64,000 nt of DNA from Nocardia jiangxiensis NBRC 101359 (GTDB taxonomy: Bacteria; Actinomycetota; Actinomycetes; Mycobacteriales; Mycobacteriaceae), in the NCBI RefSeq assembly GCF_000308615.1, contig NZ_BAGB01000173.1, positions 124,001 through 188,000 on the forward strand. Direction: 5' to 3'. Made by a program: the position numbers and the translations under genes. This document shows, in pieces, positions 43,347 to 51,116 of the stretch. The notes below the pieces were generated by a model. The model was not told where the DNA came from and made no database searches. It saw nothing but the letters and a program-made list of their open reading frames with translations. The number at the start of each line of letters is the position of its first letter. Position 1 is the stretch's first letter.

Positions 43347-44282
43347 ATGATCGAGGCAGATCGGCTCACCAAGAGGTACGGGGAGAAGACGGCGGTGGAC
43401 GGACTGGATTTCACCGTCCGGCCGGGGGTGGTGACCGGATTTCTGGGACCGAACGGCGCCGGGAAATCCACCACGATGCGGATGATCGTCGGACTCGACG
43501 CGCCGAGCGAGGGAACGGTCACGGTGAACGGCCGCCGCTACGCGGAACATCGTGCGCCACTGCAGGAAGTCGGCGCATTGCTGGAGGCTCGATCGATCCA
43601 TCCGGGCCGGTCGGCGTTCAATCATCTACTGGCACAAGCGCAGACGCACGGAATATCTCGTCGGCGCGTGGCGGAGGTGATCGAGCTGACCGGGCTGGAG
43701 GCGGTGGCCGGTAAGCGCGCCGGTGGTTTCTCGCTCGGCATGGGGCAGCGGTTGGGCATCGCCGCGGCGCTGCTGGGCGATCCGGAGACCGTCATGCTCG
43801 ACGAGCCGGTGAACGGTCTGGATCCCGAAGGTGTGCTGTGGATCCGCAACCTGCTCACCACGCTCGCCGACGAGGGGCGCACGGTCTTCGTATCCTCGCA
43901 TCTGATGAGCGAGATGGCTTTGGTCGCAGAGCATCTCATCATCGTCGGCCGTGGCAGACTGCTCGCGGACACCACCGTGGCGGATCTGGTCCGCCAGGCC
44001 GGTGGCGATACGGTCACCGTCGCGAGCGCGGATCCGGTGCGGTTGCGCGAGGTGCTGGCCGGGCCGAGTGTGCGGATCACCGGACGATCCGGTTCGGAGA
44101 CCCTGCAGGTGAGCGGATTGTCCACGCGCGCAATCGGATCCACGGCCGCCGAGCACGGAATCGCACTGTACGAACTGACCGCGCGGACCGTCTCGCTGGA
44201 ACAGGCGTTCATGGACCTGACCCGGGACTCGGTCGAGTACCACGGCAACACCGATATCGAAACCCTCGGGAGGGCAGCATGA
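43347..44282 (+). CDS. ABC exporter ATP-binding protein
   Basis: A 311-residue ABC ATPase of the drug/lantibiotic exporter type: Walker A GPNGAGKSTT, a Q-loop region at GALLEARSIHPGRS, signature FSLGMGQRLGIAAALLG, Walker B VMLDEPVNGLDPEG and switch histidine in VSSHLMSEM. A C-terminal extension of about 90 residues is typical of DrrA/BcrA-like subunits. ATG 43347 is chosen over the adjacent GTG 43344. It overlaps the permease gene by 4 bases and is followed by a two-component system that may sense the exported compound. Confidence 0.9.
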   Translation: MIEADRLTKRYGEKTAVDGLDFTVRPGVVTGFLGPNGAGKSTTMRMIVGLDAPSEGTVTVNGRRYAEHRAPLQEVGALLEARSIHPGRSAFNHLLAQAQTHGISRRRVAEVIELTGLEAVAGKRAGGFSLGMGQRLGIAAALLGDPETVMLDEPVNGLDPEGVLWIRNLLTTLADEGRTVFVSSHLMSEMALVAEHLIIVGRGRLLADTTVADLVRQAGGDTVTVASADPVRLREVLAGPSVRITGRSGSETLQVSGLSTRAIGSTAAEHGIALYELTARTVSLEQAFMDLTRDSVEYHGNTDIETLGRAA

Positions 44283-45124
44283 CCACGACCGTCACACAGG
44301 CTCCCGCGCCGACATCCGCGCGGTCCGCCCGTCCCGTCTACCGCGTCACCGCGGCGCGGGTGCTGCGGTCGGAGTGGACGAAACTCTGGTCGCTGCGTTC
44401 CACCTGGATCACGCTGGCGCTGGGGCTGCTGTTCCTGGTGGGCTTCGGCGTGATCGCCGCGGTCCAGTACAAGTCGAAGGTGAACTCGGGGCAGACGCTC
44501 GATACGCAGTGGGTCGGTTCGACCGCGTTGAGTCTGTCGCTGTTCGGGATCAATTTCGCGGAACTGGCGCTGGGGGTGCTCGGTGTGCTGGTCGTCGCGG
44601 GGGAGTATTCGACCGGCATGATCCGCTCCACGCTCGCCGCGGTTCCGCGTCGGCTGCCCGTATTGTGGTCCAAGGCAGCCGTTTTCGGCGCGGTGGCACT
44701 GGTCGTCGGGACGGTCGGCGCATTCGTCACCTACTTGATCGGCCGGAGCATCGTCGCCGGAACCCCTGCGGCGCAGTCGATCACGGATGCGGGTGTGCTG
44801 CGCAGCCTGCTGGGTGCGGGGCTGTATCTCGCACTCGTCGGTGTCATCGGGGCGGCGCTGGGCGTGCTGATGCGGTCGGTGGCGGGGAGTGTCGCGGTGC
44901 TGATCGGTGCGCTGCTGCTGATTCCGAGCCTGGTTTCGCTGCTGCCGCACAGCTGGCAGAACCACGTGAGCCCGTATCTGCCCAGTAATGCCGGGCAGGC
45001 GATGTTCGCGCTGCACCACGACGCGAGCACGTTGTCGCCGACGGCCGGACTGCTGATCTTCCTCGGGTGGACGGTCCTGGCGCTGGCCGGCGCCGCATAC
45101 CGTCTGGCGCGTACCGACGCGTGA
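44279..45124 (+). CDS. ABC exporter permease
   Basis: A 281-residue membrane protein with six predicted helices and the ABC-2 exporter layout: a cytoplasmic start with VLRSEWTKLWSLRSTW before helix 1, a GEYSTGMIRSTLAAVPRR cytoplasmic motif, and four further helices. It partners the ATPase encoded immediately upstream (ATGA overlap). The family exports antibiotics, lipids or peptides. Confidence 0.88.
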   Translation: MTTTVTQAPAPTSARSARPVYRVTAARVLRSEWTKLWSLRSTWITLALGLLFLVGFGVIAAVQYKSKVNSGQTLDTQWVGSTALSLSLFGINFAELALGVLGVLVVAGEYSTGMIRSTLAAVPRRLPVLWSKAAVFGAVALVVGTVGAFVTYLIGRSIVAGTPAAQSITDAGVLRSLLGAGLYLALVGVIGAALGVLMRSVAGSVAVLIGALLLIPSLVSLLPHSWQNHVSPYLPSNAGQAMFALHHDASTLSPTAGLLIFLGWTVLALAGAAYRLARTDA

Positions 45125-45135
45125 GGGCAACTCGG

Positions 45136-45175
45136 CGAATCGCGGCAGCGGGCGTGGTCCCGGTGCCGCGATTCG
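45136..45175 (+). terminator. Hairpin after the ABC exporter genes
   Basis: A perfect 12-base stem, CGAATCGCGGCA at 45136-45147 with TGCCGCGATTCG at 45164-45175. It separates the exporter operon from the histidine kinase gene; some read-through is likely given the short gap. Confidence 0.6.
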
Positions 45176-45209
45176 GGTGGTCATCGGACACGATGGGCAG
45201 GTGACATCG

Positions 45210-46538
45210 ATGGGCACCGACCCGACAGCCGGGATCGCCGCCCGGTCGCTGCCGGGATTCGCCGCGCCGGTGATCGAGCGGTGCGCCCGAGTGCGGCAGC
45301 GCCTGCTGCGCGTGGACCGGGCGCATCCGTGGATATTCGACGCCGCCGTGACCGCGGTGGTCTTCCTGCTGTTCGGCGGACCGGATCTGTGGCGGCCCGC
45401 GCATTCCGGCGGCCCGCACGATCCGCAGGTCGTGCTCACCCAGCTGCCCGCACCGGTCAGTCTGCTACTTCAGGCCGGGTTGCTGCTGCCGCTGTTGTGG
45501 CGACGTCGCGCGCCGACGCTCGCGTTCGGCGTGATGGCCGCGGTATTTCTGGTGCAGTGGTTGCTGGGTGCGGGTCTGCGCGCCGATGCCGCACTGTTGA
45601 TCGCGCTGTACAGCGTGGCGCTGCGGGCCCGCCCGGATCGGGTGTTGTGGGCGTGTGTCGCGGCGGCCGCGGTCATGGTGCCGCTCTCGTTCCGGGTCGC
45701 CAGTGGAGCGTTGCGCTGGGAGGTGCTGTTCTTCCTGCTCAGTGCCGTGACGGCGGCCGTCGCGCTGGGACTGGTCGTGCGTTCGCGCCGGGCTCAACTC
45801 GTCGCGTTGCGTGAGCGTGCCGCTCAACTGGAAGTCGAGCGCGACCAGCGCAGCAGACTTGCCGCCGCCACCGAACGCACCCGGGTGGCGCGGGAGATGC
45901 ACGACATCATCGGGCACAACCTGTCGGTCATCATCACCGTGGCCGACGGGGGCGCCTATGCCGCCGAGACCGATCCGGCGCGAGGCCGGGAGGCGCTGCT
46001 GCTGATCGGTGACGCCGGGCGTCAGGCGCTGGGCGAACTGCGTCGCATGCTCGGCGTTCTGCGGGAGCGCGGCACCGAACACGCCGAGGCCCCCGAACTC
46101 GAACCGCAACCCGGCATCGCCGACCTCGAGACGTTGTTCGCCCGGGTGCGAGCGGCCGGGACGGAGGTCGTCTATCACAGCGGCGGCGCATTGGACGGCC
46201 TCGATCGGGGTATGCAGTTGATGGCGTACCGCATCGTGCAGGAAGCTCTGACCAATACGCTCAAACACGTCGGCCCCGGTAGCCGGGCCGATGTCACGGT
46301 CGGTGCGGACGCCGGGCAGCTGCGGATCCGCGTGCGCGACAACGGACGACGCGATGGCTCCACGGTATCGGCCTCCCCCGGAGAGGGGCACGGGCTGGCG
46401 GGGATGCGGGAGCGCGCCGCACTGTACGGCGGCACCGTCACCGCGGGCCCCACCTCCGGCGGCGGCTGGGACGTGGAGGCTATTCTCGACCTCACCGACA
46501 ACCCCCCGCTCCCGAATTCCGCAGGCGGACAACCGTGA
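45210..46538 (+). CDS. Sensor histidine kinase (NarL/DesK type)
   Basis: A 442-residue kinase. Four or five N-terminal helices (about residues 35-190) form a membrane sensor with short loops. A coiled linker is followed by the HisKA_3 dimerisation box REMHDIIGHNLSVI with phospho-acceptor His231, and an HATPase_c domain with the N-box YRIVQEALTNTLKH, a G1 box around VRDNGRRDG and GEGHGLAGMRERAAL. ATG 45210 is used; GTG 45201 is possible. The following regulator overlaps by 4 bases. Such kinases commonly respond to membrane or antibiotic stress and control a neighbouring ABC exporter. Confidence 0.9.
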   Translation: MGTDPTAGIAARSLPGFAAPVIERCARVRQRLLRVDRAHPWIFDAAVTAVVFLLFGGPDLWRPAHSGGPHDPQVVLTQLPAPVSLLLQAGLLLPLLWRRRAPTLAFGVMAAVFLVQWLLGAGLRADAALLIALYSVALRARPDRVLWACVAAAAVMVPLSFRVASGALRWEVLFFLLSAVTAAVALGLVVRSRRAQLVALRERAAQLEVERDQRSRLAAATERTRVAREMHDIIGHNLSVIITVADGGAYAAETDPARGREALLLIGDAGRQALGELRRMLGVLRERGTEHAEAPELEPQPGIADLETLFARVRAAGTEVVYHSGGALDGLDRGMQLMAYRIVQEALTNTLKHVGPGSRADVTVGADAGQLRIRVRDNGRRDGSTVSASPGEGHGLAGMRERAALYGGTVTAGPTSGGGWDVEAILDLTDNPPLPNSAGGQP

Positions 46539-47212
46539 CCACCGTCCTGATCGTCGACGACCAGCCGCTGCAGCGATACGGCCTGCGCATGCTGCTCGAG
46601 GCCGCGCCCGAGACCGAGGTGCTCGGCGAGGCCGCGCACGGGGCCGAGGCCGTGCGCGCCGCGGCGGAACTGCGCCCCGACGTCGTACTCATGGACATCC
46701 GGATGCCCGGTATGGACGGTATCGAGGCCACCCGCCGCATCGTGGCCGCCGGGGGACGCTCGCGCATCCTGGTGATGACCACCTTCGATCTCGACGAATA
46801 CGCCTATGCCGCACTGCGTGCCGGGGCGAGTGGCTTCCTGCTCAAGGATGCGCACCCCGAGGAACTTCTGGCCGGAATTCGCGCGGTAGCCGGAGGGGAC
46901 GCGGTCATCGCTCCCACCCTCACCCGCCGCCTGCTCGACACCTACGCCCAGCACCTGCCCGCGGGCCCGCCCGGACCGCCCGGCGGTGACGACCCGCGCT
47001 GGCTGTCCCTCACCGACCGCGAGCGCGAGATCCTCGTCGCCATCGGCCACGGCTGGACCAACGGCGAGATCGCCGAACGTCTGGTGCTGTCGGAATCCAC
47101 CGTCAAGACCCATGTGGGCCGGGTGCTGTCCAAACTCGGTGCCCGCGACCGTATTCAAGCGGTCATCATCGCCTACGATCTCGGTCTGACCCAACCCAAT
47201 TCGCCGAGCTGA
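46535..47212 (+). CDS. Response regulator, NarL/LuxR family
   Basis: A 225-residue regulator: receiver domain (VLIVDDQPLQRYGLRMLLE, phosphorylation site Asp54 in VVLMDIRMPGMDG, the Lys in GASGFLLKDAHPEEL) and a C-terminal LuxR-type helix-turn-helix (LTDREREILVAIGHGWTNGE and LSESTVKTHVGRVLSKL). It forms a two-component pair with the kinase (ATGA overlap). The ABC exporter genes upstream are the obvious candidate targets. Confidence 0.93.
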   Translation: MTTVLIVDDQPLQRYGLRMLLEAAPETEVLGEAAHGAEAVRAAAELRPDVVLMDIRMPGMDGIEATRRIVAAGGRSRILVMTTFDLDEYAYAALRAGASGFLLKDAHPEELLAGIRAVAGGDAVIAPTLTRRLLDTYAQHLPAGPPGPPGGDDPRWLSLTDREREILVAIGHGWTNGEIAERLVLSESTVKTHVGRVLSKLGARDRIQAVIIAYDLGLTQPNSPS

Positions 47213-47226
47213 GCGCATGTCGGTGG

Positions 47227-48045
47227 TCAGCGATCGTCACCCATGGTCGCTTGGACGGCCTGAGCCATCATCTCGACCGTCTGGTTGCGGGTGAGGGTGC
47301 CCAGCATCCGGTAGACGGTGCGCATCTGTTCGCCGACCATGAGGGTGGGGCCGTTGGTGAGGTTGGCGAACGCTTCCTCGATGACCTCGCTGATCGATGC
47401 CGCGTCGGATGGGCTGTCGTCTTCGGAATCCAGTTGTCCGCGAGCGTGTTCGAGGCGGCGCAGGGACGGGGTGTCGGTTTTGCCGAGGATGAGGCCGAGG
47501 ACGTCGATTCCCTTGTCGTGCAGTTCGGCCCACAGGGCTTCGGCGAAGACCATGTCGAAGGCTTTGGTCGCGCCGTAGGCGACCATGTTGGGCGCGCCGG
47601 CGAATCCGGCGCCGGAGCCGAACAGCACGATCCCGCCGCGGCCGCGGTCGACCATACCTGCGGCGAAATGGTGGCACAGCTGCATCGGCACCGTGCAGTT
47701 GCGGTGCAGCATCGCTTCGGCGGCGGCGATCGGTGCGGACAGGAACGGTTCGAATCGGGAGTCGGCGCCGGCGCAGTAGGTGAGGAAGCCGATTTCCAGG
47801 TCCGTGGTGGCGGCGATGATGGTCTCGGCCGCATTCGGCTCGGTGAGATCGACTGCGAGGGTGCGTGTTTCGACTCCGGTGCGATCGGTGATTCCGGCTG
47901 CGAGTTCGTCCAGGACGGTCTGGCGTCGGGCGAGCAGGACGAGGTTGATGCCGTGTTCGGCGAGTCGTTCGGCGAAGGCCGCACCGACGCCGTCGGAGGC
48001 TCCGGCGACGAGTGCCCAGGGGCCGTAGCTGTCGGCGAAACTCAT
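47227..48045 (-). CDS. Short-chain dehydrogenase/reductase
   Basis: A 272-residue SDR. The cofactor motif is ALVAGASDGVGAAFAERLA near residue 12, with a later YCAGAD in place of NNAG. The active-site region IVLFGSGAGFAGAPNMVAYGATKAF holds Ser, Tyr and Lys in the usual order. It ends the three-gene operon that starts at 49507, overlapping the SnoaL-like gene by 4 bases. It probably oxidises or reduces an alcohol/ketone in the same pathway as the alcohol dehydrogenase. Confidence 0.87.
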   Translation of the reverse strand: MSFADSYGPWALVAGASDGVGAAFAERLAEHGINLVLLARRQTVLDELAAGITDRTGVETRTLAVDLTEPNAAETIIAATTDLEIGFLTYCAGADSRFEPFLSAPIAAAEAMLHRNCTVPMQLCHHFAAGMVDRGRGGIVLFGSGAGFAGAPNMVAYGATKAFDMVFAEALWAELHDKGIDVLGLILGKTDTPSLRRLEHARGQLDSEDDSPSDAASISEVIEEAFANLTNGPTLMVGEQMRTVYRMLGTLTRNQTVEMMAQAVQATMGDDR

Positions 48046-48458
48046 GCCGCGCCTCCCACGGTACTGATCCGCACGACGGTGAAGCGCCGTCGGGCGATGC
48101 GCCAGCCGTCCGGTGTGCGGGTGAGCCGGTCGTCGTAGTAGCCGACGGCGTTGACTCCGGAGTTGTTGTCGGAGGCCATGATCAGGCCGTCGACATAGGT
48201 GCGGGCCTCAGCGACGTCGCCGTCCGGCGTGATCGCCTGATTGGTGAGCCGATGCAGGGTGTGCCCGGCCTCAGCGTGCGAGGTCCGCATGAATTCGGTG
48301 ACCGCGTCGACGCCGCGCCAGCTGCCGATCTGCCCGTAGTCCAGTTCGCAGTCCTCGGTGAACACGGTGCGGAACAGCGCCCAGTCACGACGGTCGATGC
48401 CCGTCGAATATCGCACCAGCACCTCCGAAATATCTTGGCGGTCTTCGTATTCGCTCAT
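48042..48458 (-). CDS. SnoaL-like (NTF2-fold) protein
   Basis: A 138-residue protein of the SnoaL_4/ring-hydroxylating-dioxygenase-beta-like group: QDISEVLVRYSTGIDRRDWA, LFRTVFTEDCELDYGQIG, TLHRLTNQAI, and a closing DGWRIARRRFTVVR. Such proteins act as small dehydratases or isomerases, or have no known activity. It overlaps both neighbours by 4 bases, so its role is in the alcohol dehydrogenase/SDR pathway. Confidence 0.82.
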   Translation of the reverse strand: MSEYEDRQDISEVLVRYSTGIDRRDWALFRTVFTEDCELDYGQIGSWRGVDAVTEFMRTSHAEAGHTLHRLTNQAITPDGDVAEARTYVDGLIMASDNNSGVNAVGYYDDRLTRTPDGWRIARRRFTVVRISTVGGAA

Positions 48459-49507
48459 GCGGGGGCTCCGTTCGGGTGGACGATGATGCGGGCCGGACCT
48501 GCGGATCCGCGTGCCTGGTCGAGTGCTTCGGGGACCTCGTCGAGGCCGATGGTGGCTCCGATGCTGGGTGTCGGGTCGAGTCGGCCGGTGACGATGGCTT
48601 CGAGGGTGCCGTACCAGTCCTGCGGCATCGGTCCGCCGCCGAACTGGATGGTGACGCCCTGTCGCGTCGCGGCGGTGACATCCAAGGTGTCGCCGGTGTA
48701 CCAGCCGCCCGCGCAGTACAGGCGGGTGCCCATATCCGCGCTGTCGACGAGGTGCTGCAGCAGGCCCGGGGCGCCGACGCATTCGAATACGACGGCCGCA
48801 CCCCACATGTCGTTCTCGGCTCTGACCTGGCGCCACACGTCGAACGGTGAGTCGACGGCGGGGTCGAGGAGAACGTGCGCGCCGAAGGCGTCGGATGCCA
48901 GATCGCGGCGGGCACTGTTGTAGTCCGACACGATGATCGGGCTCACCCCGCGCGCGGCGAGGGCGGCCACCGCTGACAGCCCGATCGCACCGGCTCCGAT
49001 GACGATCGGGATCTCATCGGGCTGCACGTTCGCTGATCGCACGTAGAACTCGCCCACCGCGAACGCGTCGGTCAGCGCCACCGCATCGCTGGACACCGCA
49101 CCGTCCACTTGCCGTGCGACCACTTCGGCGACGACGACCAACTCGCCGAAGCTGCCCTGCGCCAAGGGGTGCTGGCCGATGATCCGGGTACCGTCGCCGC
49201 CGCCGTTCACCAGGCGAGTGGGAATCGAAGTGACCCGGGCGCCGATCGGGAACCGGTCGGAGCAGCCCGGTCCGTGGGCGAGGACTTCACCGACGAACTC
49301 GTGCCCGAGGACGATATCGCGGTCCGCGTCGTACAGGGAGCGGCCGGTCGGATCGTCGGCGCCCAGCTCCGGGTGGTCGATGAAATGCACATCCGAGGCG
49401 CAGATCGCCGTGCTCGATGTCTTCAGCAGCAACTCGCCCGGTCCGGGTACCGGATCCGGCGTCTGTCGGACTTCGAGCCGCCCCCGCCGTAATACCACTG
49501 CGCGCAC
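48455..49507 (-). CDS. Medium-chain alcohol dehydrogenase, zinc-binding family
   Basis: A 350-residue MDR enzyme. The catalytic zinc region is present (AICASDVHFIDHP, GHEFVGEVLAHG), while the four-cysteine structural zinc loop is missing. The Rossmann motif is VIGAGAIGLSAVAALAARG. GTG 49507 is chosen because of the GAGGGAG ribosome binding site upstream; an open frame reaches further but would cover the divergent promoter. First gene of the operon, divergent from an IclR regulator that probably controls it. Confidence 0.87.
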   Translation of the reverse strand: MRAVVLRRGRLEVRQTPDPVPGPGELLLKTSSTAICASDVHFIDHPELGADDPTGRSLYDADRDIVLGHEFVGEVLAHGPGCSDRFPIGARVTSIPTRLVNGGGDGTRIIGQHPLAQGSFGELVVVAEVVARQVDGAVSSDAVALTDAFAVGEFYVRSANVQPDEIPIVIGAGAIGLSAVAALAARGVSPIIVSDYNSARRDLASDAFGAHVLLDPAVDSPFDVWRQVRAENDMWGAAVVFECVGAPGLLQHLVDSADMGTRLYCAGGWYTGDTLDVTAATRQGVTIQFGGGPMPQDWYGTLEAIVTGRLDPTPSIGATIGLDEVPEALDQARGSAGPARIIVHPNGAPA

Positions 49508-49532
49508 CGGCTGCTCCCTCGCTTGCAGAACC

Positions 49533-49565
49533 TCGAATATTCGAGATAAGATTTCCGATATTCGA
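49533..49565. promoter_or_regulatory. Paired palindromic sites, probable IclR operator
   Basis: TCGAATATTCGA at 49533-49544 is a perfect 12-base palindrome. ATATTCGA occurs at 49537-49544 and again at 49558-49565, exactly 21 bases (two helical turns) apart, and TCGAATAT/ATATTCGA also form outer inverted arms. The element lies between the divergent alcohol dehydrogenase and IclR genes. Confidence 0.65.
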
Positions 49566-49599
49566 AACGAGAGTAGGATTCTCACCAGTAGGAGTCAAG

Positions 49600-50466
49600 A
49601 TCTCCGGAGCGACATCCGCCCCCACCGCTCGCGCGCTCGACGTGATCGAGCTGCTCGCGCGGGCCGAGGAGACGCGACTACGCTTTTCCGATATCGTGAG
49701 CGAGTTGGGGCTGACGCAGGCGACCGCGCACGCGATCCTGACCACGTTGCGCGATCGCGGTTGGGCGGAACGTGATCCGGTCGACAAGTCCTTCTCGCTC
49801 GGGCCCGCCGCGGCGGTGGTGGCCGCGCGCCTGGATGCCGCGCGTCCGCTGACCCGGTCGGCGCGCGCCGCGGCGGCCGTGGTCCATCGCGACGTCGGCT
49901 ATCCGACCTCGGTGGTCGAGCGGATCGATGACGCGTTGGTGATGACCGCGATCGAAGGCGGCGATCCGCGCCACCCCGCGGGCATCCCCGGCGATCGCAT
50001 CCCGTACGCGCCGCCGTTCGGCGTCGCCTTCGCCGCCTGGGACACCCTCGACCAGCAGCGGGCATGGATCCACCGTGCCGCCTCGACCGACCCGGAAGTC
50101 GAAGGGCGTCTGCACGGAATTCTCACCCGTACCCGCGAACGTGGATTCGACATCGACTGGACCACACCGGCTCTGGCGCAACACGCGCAACTGGCGGGCA
50201 CCATGCTCGGTGCGGGCCTGCCGCCGCACATACGCCGGACCCTCGAACAACTGCTCGCCGAATTCGCCACTGTCGGTTACCTTTCCGACGACGACCCCGC
50301 TCGGGAGACCCGCCCCGTCGTCACCATCGCGGCCCCGGTACTCGACGACCGGCAGAGGGTGCGGCTGATCGTCGGCGTCCACCCGTTGTGCGCCCTGAAC
50401 GCCGTGCAGATCGATGCGATCGGGCAGCGGTTGACGAAAGCCACTGCCGCGGTCGACTGTTCGTAG
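49600..50466 (+). CDS. IclR family transcriptional regulator (start uncertain)
   Basis: About 288 residues. The winged helix-turn-helix occupies the first 65 residues (ALDVIELLARAEETRLRFSD, then LTQATAHAILTTLRDRGWAE). The IclR effector domain follows. No ATG, GTG or TTG lies between the operator and the helix-turn-helix. AGGAG at 49590-49594 points to the ATC codon at 49600 as a possible rare start; GTG 49642 would cut the first helix, and ATG 49417 would cover the operator and the divergent gene. The family identity is firm, the start is not. Confidence 0.72.
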   Translation: MSGATSAPTARALDVIELLARAEETRLRFSDIVSELGLTQATAHAILTTLRDRGWAERDPVDKSFSLGPAAAVVAARLDAARPLTRSARAAAAVVHRDVGYPTSVVERIDDALVMTAIEGGDPRHPAGIPGDRIPYAPPFGVAFAAWDTLDQQRAWIHRAASTDPEVEGRLHGILTRTRERGFDIDWTTPALAQHAQLAGTMLGAGLPPHIRRTLEQLLAEFATVGYLSDDDPARETRPVVTIAAPVLDDRQRVRLIVGVHPLCALNAVQIDAIGQRLTKATAAVDCS

Positions 50467-50512
50467 CGCGGCACGGGCGGGTCGTCCGCTGCCCGGGGAT
50501 GAGCACGCTCGC
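50271..50512 (+). repeat. Tandem duplication unit 1 (IclR gene 3' end)
   Basis: The last 196 bases of the IclR gene plus 46 bases beyond its stop form the parent copy of a tandem duplication with a period of about 245 bases. Confidence 0.75.
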
Positions 50513-50515
50513 TGC

Positions 50516-50750
50516 TGTTGTTCGCCTTTCCGGCGACGATGCCGCTCGGGAGACCCGCCCGTCGTCATTATCGTGGCCCCGGTGGTCGATGACCGGCAGG
50601 GGGTGTGGCTGGTCGTCGGCGTCCATCCGTTGTGCGCCCTGAACGCCGCGCATATTGATGCGATCGGGCAGCGGTTGACGAGAGGCACTGCCGCGGTCGA
50701 CTGTTCGTAGCGCGGCACGGGCGGGTCGTCCGCTGCCCGGGGTGAGCATC
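50516..50750 (+). pseudogene. Decayed tandem copy of the IclR gene 3' end
   Basis: About 235 bases closely match 50271-50512, including the same ending (gcggtcgactgttcgtag) and downstream 40 bases. One base is missing in the GACCCGCCC run, which shifts the frame, so it cannot encode the IclR C-terminus. Confidence 0.75.
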
Positions 50751-50756
50751 GCCGGC

Positions 50757-50925
50757 CTTCGGCGAAGCGGCGCCATGCCGACCGGCGTAAGCGAGACCTC
50801 GTCCGAGCCACTGCCGCGATCGATCGTTCGCAGCACGGCACTGGCGGGTCGTTCGCCGTCCGGGTGGGCATCGCTCGCTTTCGGCGAAGCGGCGGCATTC
50901 TGGTCGGCCTGAGCGAGGCCGCATC
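50757..50925 (+). repeat. Further partial, shuffled copies after the IclR gene
   Basis: 50811-50870 matches the region around the IclR stop again, more diverged. A second unit, TTCGGCGAAGCGGCG followed by a GGCG/TAAGCGAGG-like stretch, occurs at 50758-50803 and 50880-50922. The tract is a mosaic of short tandem duplications. Confidence 0.6.
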
Positions 50926-51116
50926 TTATCTTCAAGTGCGGGAGAGCGTTTCGTGACGTCGCCGGAAGTCTCTCGGCGTGCGGCGACTGTGGTGGATCAC
51001 AGTATCGAGGTGCTCAGGTCCGGAGAGCGGACAGAGGCGATCCGGTCCGGGGATCGCCCGCCGACCGTACGCTATCGAGCGAAGCCCGCGAGAATCTCGA
51101 TGAGGAGAGTGGTTCG

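Larger units (their letters stand above)
50467..51116. other. Gap after the IclR gene
   Basis: Of these 650 bases, the first 460 are the duplicated tract listed separately. The last 190 bases are the upstream region of the secreted hydrolase gene, with a GAGGAG ribosome binding site near 51103. A 69-codon frame (50953-51162) resembles no known family. Confidence 0.5.
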
